Notes under the pieces: model-generated | What the model saw: the letters and a program-made list of their open reading frames with translations, nothing else | Database searches by the model: none | What the model was told of the DNA's origin: nothing | Made by a program: the position numbers and the translations under genes | Source of the DNA: VRUE01 sp963730315 | Lineage (GTDB): Bacteria; Actinomycetota; Thermoleophilia; Solirubrobacterales; 70-9 | NCBI GenBank assembly: GCA_963730315.1 | Contig: CAVSRD010000019.1 | Span: 62,001 to 126,000, forward strand | Length of the DNA: 64,000 nt | Direction of reading: 5' to 3' | Shown: piece by piece, positions 31,904 through 40,452 of the stretch | Layout: each line of letters starts with the position of its first letter | How positions within the stretch are numbered: position 1 is the stretch's first letter

Positions 31904-34588
31904 CTACTTGCCCTTCTTCTTTCCCTTGCAGCGGTTGTTCTTCAGCACCGGCTTCAGCGTCTTCTTGCGCCCGTTCTGGCCGCGCAGGTTGGCGTTGGAG
32001 CGGTAGGTCGCGTTGCAGATGTTGCGGCTGTTGACCAACAGGCCCTTCTGGCCGCCTTTCATGTAGAGGATGAACTTGGAGACCGGCACGTCGGGGGGCG
32101 ATTCGAAGGTGGTCCGAATGCCCTTGTTCTTGCTGTCGATCCGGCCCGCCAGGTTGAAGGCGACCGGGCCCTTCAGGGCGGCCACCAGGTCGGGCAGCTT
32201 GTTGTTCGAGCTGCGCAGGTAGACCGGGCCTTCGAACATCTGATCGAACAGCGGGGTGCGTGCCTTCGCCCAGCCGTAGACCGAGGCGGCCGGACAGGCG
32301 TTCGCCGCGAACTGCACCCTGGTGCAGATCGTCTTGATGTGCGCCTGGTCGAGGAACTCCGAGCGCGGCAGGGTGAGCGCCACGCGGCCCAGGTTGGCGT
32401 CGCCGCTTCGCTCTTCGAGCACCGCCCGGAACTTCGGGTTCGCGCCGCGATTGACCTTGCCCCAGATCCGCGTGAAGAGCTTCGGCTTGAGGCCGAGGTT
32501 CCCGCAGCTGCCGACCTGGAAGCGCGAGGCCGGGGTGGCCGCCGCTCCCTGGCCGGAGACGATCGTCGAGGCGACCGCCTGGGTGGAGCAGTTGGTCGGG
32601 TTGAGCATGAAGCCCGGCCGGTCGGCGATCACCTGGATATGACGGTAGGTGAGCGGCACCCCCTTCAGGATCGGCGGGATGGTGTTGTCGGAGGTGATCG
32701 TGACCTGCGCGGTGTCCGGGTTGATCTGGATCGTCGCGCGCACCACCGCCGTGCCCAGGTCAAACGGCCCCGCCTGCACCGGCACTTTGAATATCAGGCT
32801 GTAGGGGGCGCCCTTGTACGGGCCGGCGAGGTAGGCGGCGGTCGGCTCCTTGCCGGGCTGGGGCACCCAGGCCGGTTCGGGGCCGGTGCCGGCGGCGATG
32901 TTCAAGCGCCCGATCTGGCTGGCCGCCGGGCAGCTTGCCGAGGCGGCGTTCGCCTCCGGGCAAAGCGGCACCCCGGCGATCTTCGCCACCAGGCCCTTCG
33001 GCAGTGTGACGCCAATCGCGGCGACGTTCTGTTCGCCGTCGTTTCGCGCCACGTCTAGGCCAAACGGCGCGTAGGCACCCGCCACCGGCTGCGAGCTGGC
33101 CGCCACGAAGCCCGGGTTGAAGCCGCCCGTGCCGCAGTTCTGGTTTATCGAGAACGAGTTGCTCGTGTTGACCACCGGGCCGCCCGACCAGGAGGTGAAG
33201 GCGCCCGTGTAGGTGTTATCGCCGCAGCCGTTCGGGTTGCTCAGCACTCCTTTGAAGAAGTTCAGCTTGAAGTCGTCGAACGGCACCTGCGGGTTGTTGT
33301 CGAAGGTGGTCGTGACCTGGCCGGTCACCGGGTCGAGGTCGATCCTGCCGGCCAGCTTCACCCTCACCCCCTGCTGCTGGACCTCCATGTAGACCGCCAG
33401 CAGGGTGCCGAACGGGTTGGAGCCCTGCTCGGCCTGGTAGAGCGAGCCGGTCATCGGCTGTTCGAGCAGCGGGGTGACCACTTCTGCCGTGCCGATCTTC
33501 GAGTCCTCGGGACAGCTCGCCGGGTCGGGGCTGGTTTGCCCGAACTGCGCCTGGCTGCAGGTGCCGAGGCCGTTCGAGGCGGAGGCGTTGATCGTCACGC
33601 CCTGAGGCAGCTTGACGACCGCCTTCCTCAGGTGCGAGGTGACCAGGCCGTTGGGGTCCTCGTTGTGCTGGGGGACGTGGACCGTGGCGCTGATCGCGGT
33701 CGGCTGGGCAGCGCTGGGCGGATCCGACTGCACGCTGAGGCTCGGTTCGAAGCTGAGTTTGTCGCAGCCTTCGGTGCCAACAGGTTCCATCGCGGCGTTG
33801 TGGCTGAGGAAGCTGGCTTCCTGGTAGTTGCCCGGTTCCTGCCAGGAGTTGAGCCGCAGGCTGGTCAGCACCGGCCCGACGCAGGAGGTCGGGTTGCTGA
33901 GGAAGGGTCGCACCACTCCTCCTTCGAAGGGCCCGACGCGGAATGGGTCGTGGCTTTCGTCGCCCGGCACTCCCCAGAGGCGAAGTTCGTTGGAGGTGAC
34001 CGGCAGACCCTGCGAGGCGCTGGGGATGGTGACCTTCAACCCGTAGTCTCCATTGGATCGAACCTGAACCGTCCCGTGGATGTTGACCCTCGCGGTCAGG
34101 GCGGAGAAGCCGAACCTGGCGGGCTCGTTGGGGCCGGGCACGAGGTTGTAGACGGTCGCTACGACAGGCAAGAGTGCGGTTCCCAGCACGGCCGTGCCGA
34201 CTGCCGAGGACGGCGGGCAGTCGGTGCCCCCATAGCCAAAAGACAAGCCACCTTCGTGGAACTGCTGCTGCGTACAGAAGGGCACCGCCCTCGGGTTGCC
34301 GAGGAAGCCGGGGGGGAGCTTCACTTCGGTGTCTTTGAGGCTCCCTTCCGGGAGGAAGGGGAATGCTTCTTCCCTGTTGAGTTCGAATTCCGTGATCGCT
34401 TCGTAGGGATGTTCGCCGGCCTGGCTGGCCGGGGCGCCGCCTTCTTGGATCACTTCGCCGTCGAAGCTTTCGATCGCGAGCGGCCCCGCGCTGGCGCTCC
34501 CTACGCCGAGCGCCAGGATCAGGGCGGCTGCTGCCGCGAGGGCGCCGAGGAAGCGCGGCAGGTTGCGGTGGGTTCTCGGGGCCTTCAT
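31904..34588 (-). CDS. Large secreted protein with polybasic C-terminus
   Basis: The start at ATG 34588 (894 residues) has a good GGAGAG site 7 bases upstream and yields a signal peptide: RTHRNLPRFLGALAAAAALI, then LGVGSASAGPL as cleavage region. An upstream in-frame ATG at 34651, overlapping the previous stop, would add 21 residues. The mature part has repeated blocks of the kind LPPGFLGNP, CPPSSAVGTAVL, LPQGVTINASASNGLGTCS, CPEDSKIGTAEVVTP and LPKGLVAKIAGVPLCPEAN with paired cysteines, so it is built of several homologous beta-rich modules. It ends KNNRCKGKKKGK. The family appears common in Thermoleophilia (recollection). Function unknown; surface or extracellular. Confidence 0.78.
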   Translation of the reverse strand: MKAPRTHRNLPRFLGALAAAAALILALGVGSASAGPLAIESFDGEVIQEGGAPASQAGEHPYEAITEFELNREEAFPFLPEGSLKDTEVKLPPGFLGNPRAVPFCTQQQFHEGGLSFGYGGTDCPPSSAVGTAVLGTALLPVVATVYNLVPGPNEPARFGFSALTARVNIHGTVQVRSNGDYGLKVTIPSASQGLPVTSNELRLWGVPGDESHDPFRVGPFEGGVVRPFLSNPTSCVGPVLTSLRLNSWQEPGNYQEASFLSHNAAMEPVGTEGCDKLSFEPSLSVQSDPPSAAQPTAISATVHVPQHNEDPNGLVTSHLRKAVVKLPQGVTINASASNGLGTCSQAQFGQTSPDPASCPEDSKIGTAEVVTPLLEQPMTGSLYQAEQGSNPFGTLLAVYMEVQQQGVRVKLAGRIDLDPVTGQVTTTFDNNPQVPFDDFKLNFFKGVLSNPNGCGDNTYTGAFTSWSGGPVVNTSNSFSINQNCGTGGFNPGFVAASSQPVAGAYAPFGLDVARNDGEQNVAAIGVTLPKGLVAKIAGVPLCPEANAASASCPAASQIGRLNIAAGTGPEPAWVPQPGKEPTAAYLAGPYKGAPYSLIFKVPVQAGPFDLGTAVVRATIQINPDTAQVTITSDNTIPPILKGVPLTYRHIQVIADRPGFMLNPTNCSTQAVASTIVSGQGAAATPASRFQVGSCGNLGLKPKLFTRIWGKVNRGANPKFRAVLEERSGDANLGRVALTLPRSEFLDQAHIKTICTRVQFAANACPAASVYGWAKARTPLFDQMFEGPVYLRSSNNKLPDLVAALKGPVAFNLAGRIDSKNKGIRTTFESPPDVPVSKFILYMKGGQKGLLVNSRNICNATYRSNANLRGQNGRKKTLKPVLKNNRCKGKKKGK

Positions 34589-34647
34589 CTGTGCTCTCTC
34601 CTTGTCCACGATTGAGGTCTCGCTTCGCTTGTTGCGTGGGCGCCCGA

Positions 34648-36762
34648 TCATTTGCTCGCCCCCCGGTTGCGCTTCCTACACTTCTTGGCGCTCTTGCTCT
34701 TGTTCCTCGCCCGCTTCGCCAGGCGGATGGCTTTCTTGTTGCGCTTCCTGGCGATCGCGGACTTGCCGTTGCGCTTCGCCTGCTTGCCGTTCTTGCGCAG
34801 CCGCTTGGCGCGGTTGCTGAGCTTCTTGGCTTCGCGCCCCAGCTTGTTGCAGTTCTGCTTCTGGGAGACGTTGCCCTTGCCGACGAAGCCGGCCGAGGCG
34901 CCGCTCGGCTGGCTGGGCAGGGGAGCCGTTTCGCTGCGGCAGCTCTGGCCCGCGCAGGGCGCTGCCGACGCCGGCGGGTTCTGGGAGGCGAGGCCGCCGC
35001 CCACCCGCGCGTCGTAGATGTTGAGGACTCCGGCTTGGGCAACCCCGACCAGCCGCTGGCGCGTCTGGAAGAACACGTCGTCGCCGTTCGGGCTTGCGTC
35101 GGCGAAGCCGGTGGTTCCTACTGGCTGCTCTTCGCCGGCGGTCCCGGTGGAGATCAGCGCCACCTGCCCGCTTGCCGCGTCGTACTCGTAGACGTCTTGC
35201 AGGCCGTTGGTGTCCCGCGGAACCAGCGCTTCGTCGGTGTTGAAGAACAGGCGCCCGCCGTCATCGGAGAGGTTTCGCCGCAGGCGAATTTCGCCGTCGG
35301 GGCCAGGGGCTCCCCCGCCGACTTCGATGGAGCCGCCGGAGCCTCCCGGTTCGGGTTCGCCGCTCGGGTTGCAGGAGGCGCAGACCAGTTCGCCCGTGGC
35401 GGCGCTGTAGATGTAGACCTCGGGTATGCCTGTGTGGGGGTAGCCGGTGAGGCTGTTGTTGGCGGTGAAAGCGAGGTGCATCCCGTCCGGGGTCACACGG
35501 GAGTTCGGGTTTCTGGTCTGCCTGTAGTTGTTTTTGAAGCTGGTGCTGGTGTTCCCGGTCGCGATGAATTTGACCCCGCCGCCTTCGGTCCACAGGTAGA
35601 GGTTGTTTTCCCCGCCCGTCGCTCCCGGGGCGAGTGCTTCTTTGGACACGAAGTAGGCCCGCGAGCCGTCGGCGGAGGTGCCGAGCACGCCCTGCACTTC
35701 GCCTGCCTGGGAGGGACCCAGTTCGTCGGTGTTGACGTTGTAGCGGAAGAGTTCTCCGCCCACCGTGACGAAGGCAAACGAGCCGTCGCTGCTCGCGAAC
35801 CAGAAGGTGCCTTCGTCGCTGATTAGCTGCGTCGTCGTGCCGTTGATGCGAACGCAAATGCCGCATTCCCCGGCGCCGCCCGCGCCGCCGCCTTTGAAGA
35901 AGATCCGCGAGCCGTCTGCGGAGACGTTGCGCGCCCACTCCGGTCCCGCGACTGCGACCGGGCTGTCTTCGAGGACTTCGCCCCCGGGCGAGATCCCGAT
36001 CAGGCTGACCGCGCCCGTCGCCGCGTTCCAGTCGCAGAGGATGGTTTTGGCCGGCGGGGCGCAGTTCGAGCCGGCCATTTCATGGTGGTCCGTCTGCTCG
36101 AAGACCACGTGGCTGGCGTCGGCGGACAGGCCTTTGGTGCGCGACTCCGTATATCCCAAATTTTCACCCAAACCCACCGATACCAGCCGGAAGGTGCGGC
36201 TGGCGTTGTCCCGCAAGTACAGGTTGGAGGTGCCGGCGGAGGCATCGGGGGTCAGCGGTGGTTCGACCCCCCCGTCGAAACTCACCGTCTTGTCGAGGTT
36301 TGGGGTAAACGCCTCGGCAACGGTGATGGAGATGTTGAGGGTCGGGGAGAACGGGGGAGAGACCTGTTCGGTGCTCCAGTCGCCCGCGCCGCGCCGGGAG
36401 AGGAACGCGTTGACGGCGCTATTGGAAGTGGCTTCTCCAAACGTGCCGAACGCCGAGAAGGCGACCGCACTCCCGTTTGCTGCCGCTTCCGGGCCACTCT
36501 CGGCTTCACTCCATTCTGCGGCGGGCTCTTCCCCTTCCATATCGACCGGCGTGGCCATCTCGTAGGCGCGGCAGTCGGGGAGGTTTGCGGAGGGGCCCTG
36601 GCGGAAGGCTTCGTTGGGGCAGGCAGCGTCGGCTGAGGACGCACCACTCCCCAAGAAGGCCGCGAGGCCGAGGACGAAGAGGCAGACCAAGCCGATGCGC
36701 CCGCGGCGCACGCCGCTGTCCTGGGTCGATACCGCAAACGATGCCTTCGCGTAGCGTCTCAC
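34648..36762 (-). CDS. Secreted WD40/TolB-like beta-propeller protein with polybasic C-terminus
   Basis: 704 residues from GTG 36762, preceded by AGGAGAG. A signal peptide is clear: RRGRIGLVCLFVLGLAAFLG to SSADAACPNEAFRQG. The body repeats propeller-type strands such as SADASHVVFEQTDH, SADGSRIFFKGGG, SSDGSFAFVTVGG, SADGSRAYFVSKEAL, TPDGMHLAFTANN and SPNGDDVFFQTRQ, giving about six or seven blades. The last 70 residues are extremely Lys/Arg-rich (KKLSNRAKRLRKNG to KCRKRNRGASK), a likely anchor to acidic wall polymers. It is the first gene of a two-gene operon (ATGA) with the next secreted protein. Function unknown. Confidence 0.78.
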   Translation of the reverse strand: MRRYAKASFAVSTQDSGVRRGRIGLVCLFVLGLAAFLGSGASSADAACPNEAFRQGPSANLPDCRAYEMATPVDMEGEEPAAEWSEAESGPEAAANGSAVAFSAFGTFGEATSNSAVNAFLSRRGAGDWSTEQVSPPFSPTLNISITVAEAFTPNLDKTVSFDGGVEPPLTPDASAGTSNLYLRDNASRTFRLVSVGLGENLGYTESRTKGLSADASHVVFEQTDHHEMAGSNCAPPAKTILCDWNAATGAVSLIGISPGGEVLEDSPVAVAGPEWARNVSADGSRIFFKGGGAGGAGECGICVRINGTTTQLISDEGTFWFASSDGSFAFVTVGGELFRYNVNTDELGPSQAGEVQGVLGTSADGSRAYFVSKEALAPGATGGENNLYLWTEGGGVKFIATGNTSTSFKNNYRQTRNPNSRVTPDGMHLAFTANNSLTGYPHTGIPEVYIYSAATGELVCASCNPSGEPEPGGSGGSIEVGGGAPGPDGEIRLRRNLSDDGGRLFFNTDEALVPRDTNGLQDVYEYDAASGQVALISTGTAGEEQPVGTTGFADASPNGDDVFFQTRQRLVGVAQAGVLNIYDARVGGGLASQNPPASAAPCAGQSCRSETAPLPSQPSGASAGFVGKGNVSQKQNCNKLGREAKKLSNRAKRLRKNGKQAKRNGKSAIARKRNKKAIRLAKRARNKSKSAKKCRKRNRGASK

Positions 36763-36801
36763 GTGGCTCTCTCCTCATCTGTTGTCTCGATGGCGCGGGG
36801 A

Positions 36802-36876
36802 AGCAGCGGCGAGCGGTCCGGCGCCGCCGGGGGGACAAGGAGCCCGGACGGCGTGGACGGACCGCTCCCCGCTGCT
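36802..36876 (-). repeat. Long hairpin in the leader of the secreted-protein operon
   Basis: Two 19-base arms, 36802-36820 (beginning AGCAGCGGCGAG) and 36858-36876 (ending CCCCGCTGCT), are complementary except for one position. Inside the 37-base loop a second stem (CGCCG with CGGCG) can form. The element lies about 40-115 bases upstream of the GTG of the propeller protein, within the predicted transcript. It could be an RNA leader that controls expression or mRNA stability; it is not followed by a T-tract on the minus strand. Confidence 0.55.
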
Positions 36877-37117
36877 GCGTGTCGGAGCTTCCGGGGCTCC
36901 TCGAGGCCGCTGCCAGGGAAAGCAGAACGGCGTCGCTCGGCAAAGGTGCGCGGAACAGTCAACCAAAAGCCTTCCTCGATCCAGACCGGCCCCCGTCCCG
37001 GCCCCCCCCGGGCGCCCGGACGACCTTCAGACTCAGTCGCTTCCCTGTTTTCTTTCCCTGTTTCACCCGCCACCCGGAGCGAAAGGCAGCGCTCCAGGTA
37101 AACGGCTTGTTACATAT

Positions 37118-37146
37118 ATCTAACCGAACTGCCCCGCGCGTGTCAA
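37118..37146 (-). promoter_or_regulatory. Promoter of the secreted-protein operon
   Basis: On the minus strand a consensus -35 TTGACA (37146-37141) is followed after exactly 17 bases by TTAGAT (37123-37118). The surrounding sequence is the most AT-rich of the region. Transcription would start near 37110 and run through a leader of about 350 bases before the first coding region. The rest of 36763-37371 shows no credible coding sequence. Confidence 0.65.
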
Positions 37147-37371
37147 GTGCCACGCAATGCTTTATGGGAACCGGCCGTTTTCCTTGCCTCAGTGGCCCCC
37201 TTGAGCAACGGCGATACGCGATAAACGCGGTATTACATAAAGTAAGCCCCGGACCGCTCAAAGGGCGCACTGACCGACGCCCTGCGACGTGTCACCCCCC
37301 TCCGCTGGCTCGGCATCGGGCCGCGTGCGGGCGAATCGCTCATCCCCTCCACACAGGAGACGTTGGGGCCC

Positions 37372-37839
37372 TCAGCTCACCGCCTTCTTCACGAGGGCGC
37401 TGATTTTTTCCTCCTCGGCGGCCGTCAACTCCTTCAGCGCGAAGGAGGAGGGCCACATATTGCCTTGGTCGAGGTTCGCCTTGTCGCTGAAGCCGAACGT
37501 CGCGTATCTCGACTTGAACTTCTGCGCGCTTTGGAAGAAACAGACGACTTTGCCGTCCTTGGCGTACGCGGGCATCCCGTACCAGGTTCTCGGCGAGAGT
37601 GCCGGCGCACTGGCCTTGACGATGGCATGGAGCCGCTCGGCAAGCGCGCGATCCGGTTCGGGCATCTCGGCGATCTTCGCGAGCACGTCGCTTTCCCCGT
37701 CGGCTTTGCCCCCCTTCAGCTCCCGGGCGCGCTCCCTCATCGCTGCTCGCTCCTCGTCCGTGAACCCCTTGGACGCCTTGCCCGTCGTGCTCTTGGCGGA
37801 CTTCCGCGTGGCCTTCTTTGCGGATTTCCGCTCAGCCAT
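37372..37839 (-). CDS. DUF1801 (YdhG-like) family protein
   Basis: Two in-frame ATGs exist, at 37845 and 37839. AAGGAGG lies 3 bases before the first and 9 before the second, so I prefer 37839 (155 residues). The N-terminus is a Lys/Arg/Ser/Thr-rich tail (SAKKATRKSAKSTTGKASKG). The rest is the DUF1801 domain: LHAIVKASAPALSPRTWYGMP, AYAKDGKVVCFFQSAQKF, YATFGFSDKANLDQGNMWP and a final ALVKKAV helix. Function unknown. The basic tail suggests nucleic-acid or polyphosphate contact, which is only an inference. Confidence 0.82.
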   Translation of the reverse strand: MAERKSAKKATRKSAKSTTGKASKGFTDEERAAMRERARELKGGKADGESDVLAKIAEMPEPDRALAERLHAIVKASAPALSPRTWYGMPAYAKDGKVVCFFQSAQKFKSRYATFGFSDKANLDQGNMWPSSFALKELTAAEEEKISALVKKAVS

Positions 37840-38015
37840 TGCCATGAACCTCCTTGACCGGCTCCCGGTCGGCGGTGGCCCGGGGGAGCAAGGGGGCATG
37901 AATGGCGATGTCCATGGCCGTGACCTTAGCCGCGGGGACGAACCGGCGCTTCTCGATTCCTGATCGGCCTGCCCTCTCCGGCGCGCTGCTCCGCGGCCCC
38001 ACGACCGACGGCAAG

Positions 38016-38027
38016 GTCTGATCAAAT
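38016..38027 (+). promoter_or_regulatory. TTTGATCAAA-type operator upstream of the flavin oxidoreductase
   Basis: GTCTGATCAAAT matches the shared palindrome ATTTGATCAAAT at 10 of 12 positions and lies 29 bases before the ATG at 38056. It is the leftmost of six such sites in 38-63 kb. The right half is perfect and the left half degenerate. Confidence 0.5.
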
Positions 38028-38055
38028 AGGGGCCAGGGAGCGAGACGATGCCGAG

Positions 38056-39696
38056 ATGGAGAGAGTTGGCATGAGGCGACGCGTCGATGCCGCGATCGTC
38101 GGCAGCGGACACAACGCGCTGGTCGCCGCGGCGTATTTGGCACGCGCTGGCTGGGAGGTGGAGGTCTTCGAGCGCAACGATCGGCCCGGGGGCGCGGTGG
38201 CGACCGAGGAGCTGACGGCTCCGGGCTTCCGCCACGACACCTTCTCGAGCTGGCACCCGCTCTTCCATCTCTCCGCTGCCTACGCGGAGCTGGGCGAGGA
38301 GCTGGCTTCCCGCGGGCTCGAATACGTGAACACCGGGGGCGTGGTCACGGCGAGCGTCGCCGAGGGAGCTCCGCCGATCCTGGCCGACCGCGACCCTGCC
38401 AAGACCGTCGAGGCCTTCCCGGACTCGGACGCCGCGGCCTACGCCGAGGACCTCGAGTCGTTCGGCGCCCAGATGGACATCATCGGCGAGCTGCTGGCCA
38501 CCGAGCTGCACTCGGCGGCGGCCGTCTCACTCGCGCTTCGACTGCTGCGGCGTCTGGGGCCGAGCGGCACGCGGGCCTTCGCCGCCCAGGCGCTCTCGAG
38601 CGCGCGTGGCTGGCTGACGACGAGATTCGAGGGGGACGAGGTGGCCAGGCTGCTCGCGCCTTGGGTCCTCCACACCGGCCTCACCCCGGACGACGCCAAC
38701 TCCGGCTTCCAGGTGCTCGCGCTTGCCGGCGCCCTGCACGAGGTGGGGCTGCCGGTGGTCCGGGGCGGCTCGTCGAAGTTCGTCGACGCCTTCGTCTCGC
38801 TCATCGAGGACAACGGAGGCCGGCTGCGGACGGGCGCCGAGGTGGAGCGGATCACGATCCGCGAGGGGCGCGCTGCCGGGGTCGTCGTGGGCGGCGAGGA
38901 GATCGGGGCCCGACGGGCCGTGATCGCAAACACGACCCCCACCCAGCTCTACGGGCGCCTGCTCCCCGCCGAGGCAGCGCCGCCCCGCGCAAACGCCGAG
39001 GCCTCGCGCTTCCGCTACGGGGCCCGTTCGGGGGCGCAGATCCACCTGGCGCTTTCCGAGCCGCTCCGCTGGCGAGACGACGAGCGCCTCGGCGAAACGC
39101 CGGTCGTGCACGTCACCGATGGGCTCGATGCCGTCGGCCTCGCCTGCGCGCAGGCGCGAAGCGGCCTGCTGCCGGCGGAGCCCACCGTCGTATGCGGCCA
39201 GCCCACGGCCCTCGACCCGGGCCGTGCCCCGGAGGGCAAGGCGATCCTCTGGATACAGCTTCAGGAGGTACCCCACCGGCCGCGAGGCGACGCGGCCGGG
39301 CAGATCGACGTCGGCGACGGCTCCTGGACGGAGGGGCTCGACGCCGCGTATGCGGAGCGGATACTCGAGCGGCTCTCCGCTCACGTGTCGAACCTTCCGG
39401 GCGCGATCGAGTCGATGGCGATGCTCTCGCCGGCCGCAATCGAGGAACGCAACCCGAACATGGTGCACGGCGACATCTACGCGGGCGCGACCGACCTCGC
39501 GCAGTCCTTCCTGTGGCGGCCGCTCCCGGCATTCGGCTCGCACCGGACCCCTGTGCCGGGCCTCTTCCAGTGCGGGGCCAGCACCCACCCGGGCCCGGGT
39601 CTCAACGCCGCCTCGGGCCGGATCGTCGCCATGCGGCTGCTGAGGCGGTCGCTGCCGGAGCGCCTCGGCAGCCTGCTGCGAGGCGCAGGCCGATAG
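38056..39696 (+). CDS. FAD-dependent oxidoreductase of the phytoene-desaturase (CrtI/PYROXD2) family
   Basis: 546 residues from ATG 38056; a second ATG five codons later is also possible. The dinucleotide-binding motif is AAIVGSGHNALVAAAYLARAG with the acidic end VEVFERNDRPGG (about residues 12-45), and the C-terminal FAD block is GLFQCGASTHPGPGLNAASG (about residues 497-516). The early GHNALV variant of GxGxxG is usual in the PYROXD2-type branch, which is not committed to carotenoids. No other carotenoid gene is near. The operator-like site upstream suggests that it belongs with the catabolic genes to the right. Confidence 0.85.
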   Translation: MERVGMRRRVDAAIVGSGHNALVAAAYLARAGWEVEVFERNDRPGGAVATEELTAPGFRHDTFSSWHPLFHLSAAYAELGEELASRGLEYVNTGGVVTASVAEGAPPILADRDPAKTVEAFPDSDAAAYAEDLESFGAQMDIIGELLATELHSAAAVSLALRLLRRLGPSGTRAFAAQALSSARGWLTTRFEGDEVARLLAPWVLHTGLTPDDANSGFQVLALAGALHEVGLPVVRGGSSKFVDAFVSLIEDNGGRLRTGAEVERITIREGRAAGVVVGGEEIGARRAVIANTTPTQLYGRLLPAEAAPPRANAEASRFRYGARSGAQIHLALSEPLRWRDDERLGETPVVHVTDGLDAVGLACAQARSGLLPAEPTVVCGQPTALDPGRAPEGKAILWIQLQEVPHRPRGDAAGQIDVGDGSWTEGLDAAYAERILERLSAHVSNLPGAIESMAMLSPAAIEERNPNMVHGDIYAGATDLAQSFLWRPLPAFGSHRTPVPGLFQCGASTHPGPGLNAASGRIVAMRLLRRSLPERLGSLLRGAGR

Positions 39697-39699
39697 GCG

Positions 39700-39714
39700 G
39701 GACGCAGCGCGTCC
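39700..39714. terminator. Hairpin between convergent genes
   Basis: GGACGC-AGC-GCGTCC forms a perfect 6-bp stem with a 3-base loop between the stops of the flavin oxidoreductase and the CoxG-like gene. No T-tract follows, so termination is plausible but unproven. Confidence 0.3.
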
Positions 39715-39731
39715 GGCGCGAGGAGCCGGCG

Positions 39732-40397
39732 TCAGCGTCTGCCGAAGACGGCACGGAGCACGAGGAGGACAGCGAAGATGCCGACGGCCGCTGCGGCGAG
39801 CCGCGCGTAGCGGCCCAGCACGGATTCGGACAGGACCTGGCCCAGGTCAAGCGCATCGTCGTCCCCAGCCTCGGTGGGCCCGCCGCCCCCGCGGGGCCCG
39901 GCGCCATTGTCCGCCCGGGGAGAGCCGTTGCTCTCGGCGCCGTGCTCCCCCTCGCCGGCGATCCTCCGCTCGAGGCGGCTCGAGAACTCGCTGAGGACGC
40001 GGCCGCCGACGTCCTCGAGCACGCCGCGGCCGAACTGCGCCTGCGGTCCGGTGATGTGCAGGTCGGTCTCGGCGATCACGCGGGTTCCCTCCTCGTGCGG
40101 CTCGAGCCGGTTCTGGATCGTTGCCATCGCCGTACCCTGGCCCTTCGCCTCGCGGGCGCGAAGCGAGATCTTCGCCCGGTGGGCCTCCTCGTCGATCTCC
40201 TCGAAGCTCGCGGTGCCCCTGTAATCGACGGTCATCGGCCCGATTCGGACCCGCATCGAGCCGTCGTAGGTGTTCTCCTCCTCCGCGGCGTCGATCGTCG
40301 CGCCGGGCAGGCAGCTCGCCACTCCCTCCATGTCGAGCAGGTGGCGCCAGACGGTCTCGACGTCGGCTCCGACCGTGAACTGGTTGGAGAGGATCAC
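39732..40397 (-). CDS. CoxG-like SRPBCC protein with C-terminal membrane anchor
   Basis: 221 residues from GTG 40397. Residues 1-145 are the CoxG/SRPBCC domain: FTVGADVETVWRHLLDMEGV, CLPGATIDAAEEENTYDGSM and ITGPQAQFGRGVLEDVGGRV. A Gly/Asp-rich linker (about residues 150-190) leads to a terminal helix, LAAAAVGIFAVLLVLRAVF, that should anchor it in the membrane. In CO dehydrogenase systems CoxG recruits the enzyme to the membrane. Here it lies 55 bases downstream of the Mo-subunit gene in the same orientation, so the hydroxylase may be membrane-attached in the same way. Confidence 0.85.
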   Translation of the reverse strand: MILSNQFTVGADVETVWRHLLDMEGVASCLPGATIDAAEEENTYDGSMRVRIGPMTVDYRGTASFEEIDEEAHRAKISLRAREAKGQGTAMATIQNRLEPHEEGTRVIAETDLHITGPQAQFGRGVLEDVGGRVLSEFSSRLERRIAGEGEHGAESNGSPRADNGAGPRGGGGPTEAGDDDALDLGQVLSESVLGRYARLAAAAVGIFAVLLVLRAVFGRR

Positions 40398-40452
40398 CGG
40401 GACCCCCTCGGACCGGTCGGCTCCCTGACCGCAAGCGGCGTGGCAGAGCGGC

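Noticed and set aside
38056..39696. Phytoene desaturase in a carotenoid cluster
   Set aside because: The protein is of the CrtI/PYROXD2 superfamily, but no phytoene synthase or cyclase is nearby and its promoter carries the catabolic operator.
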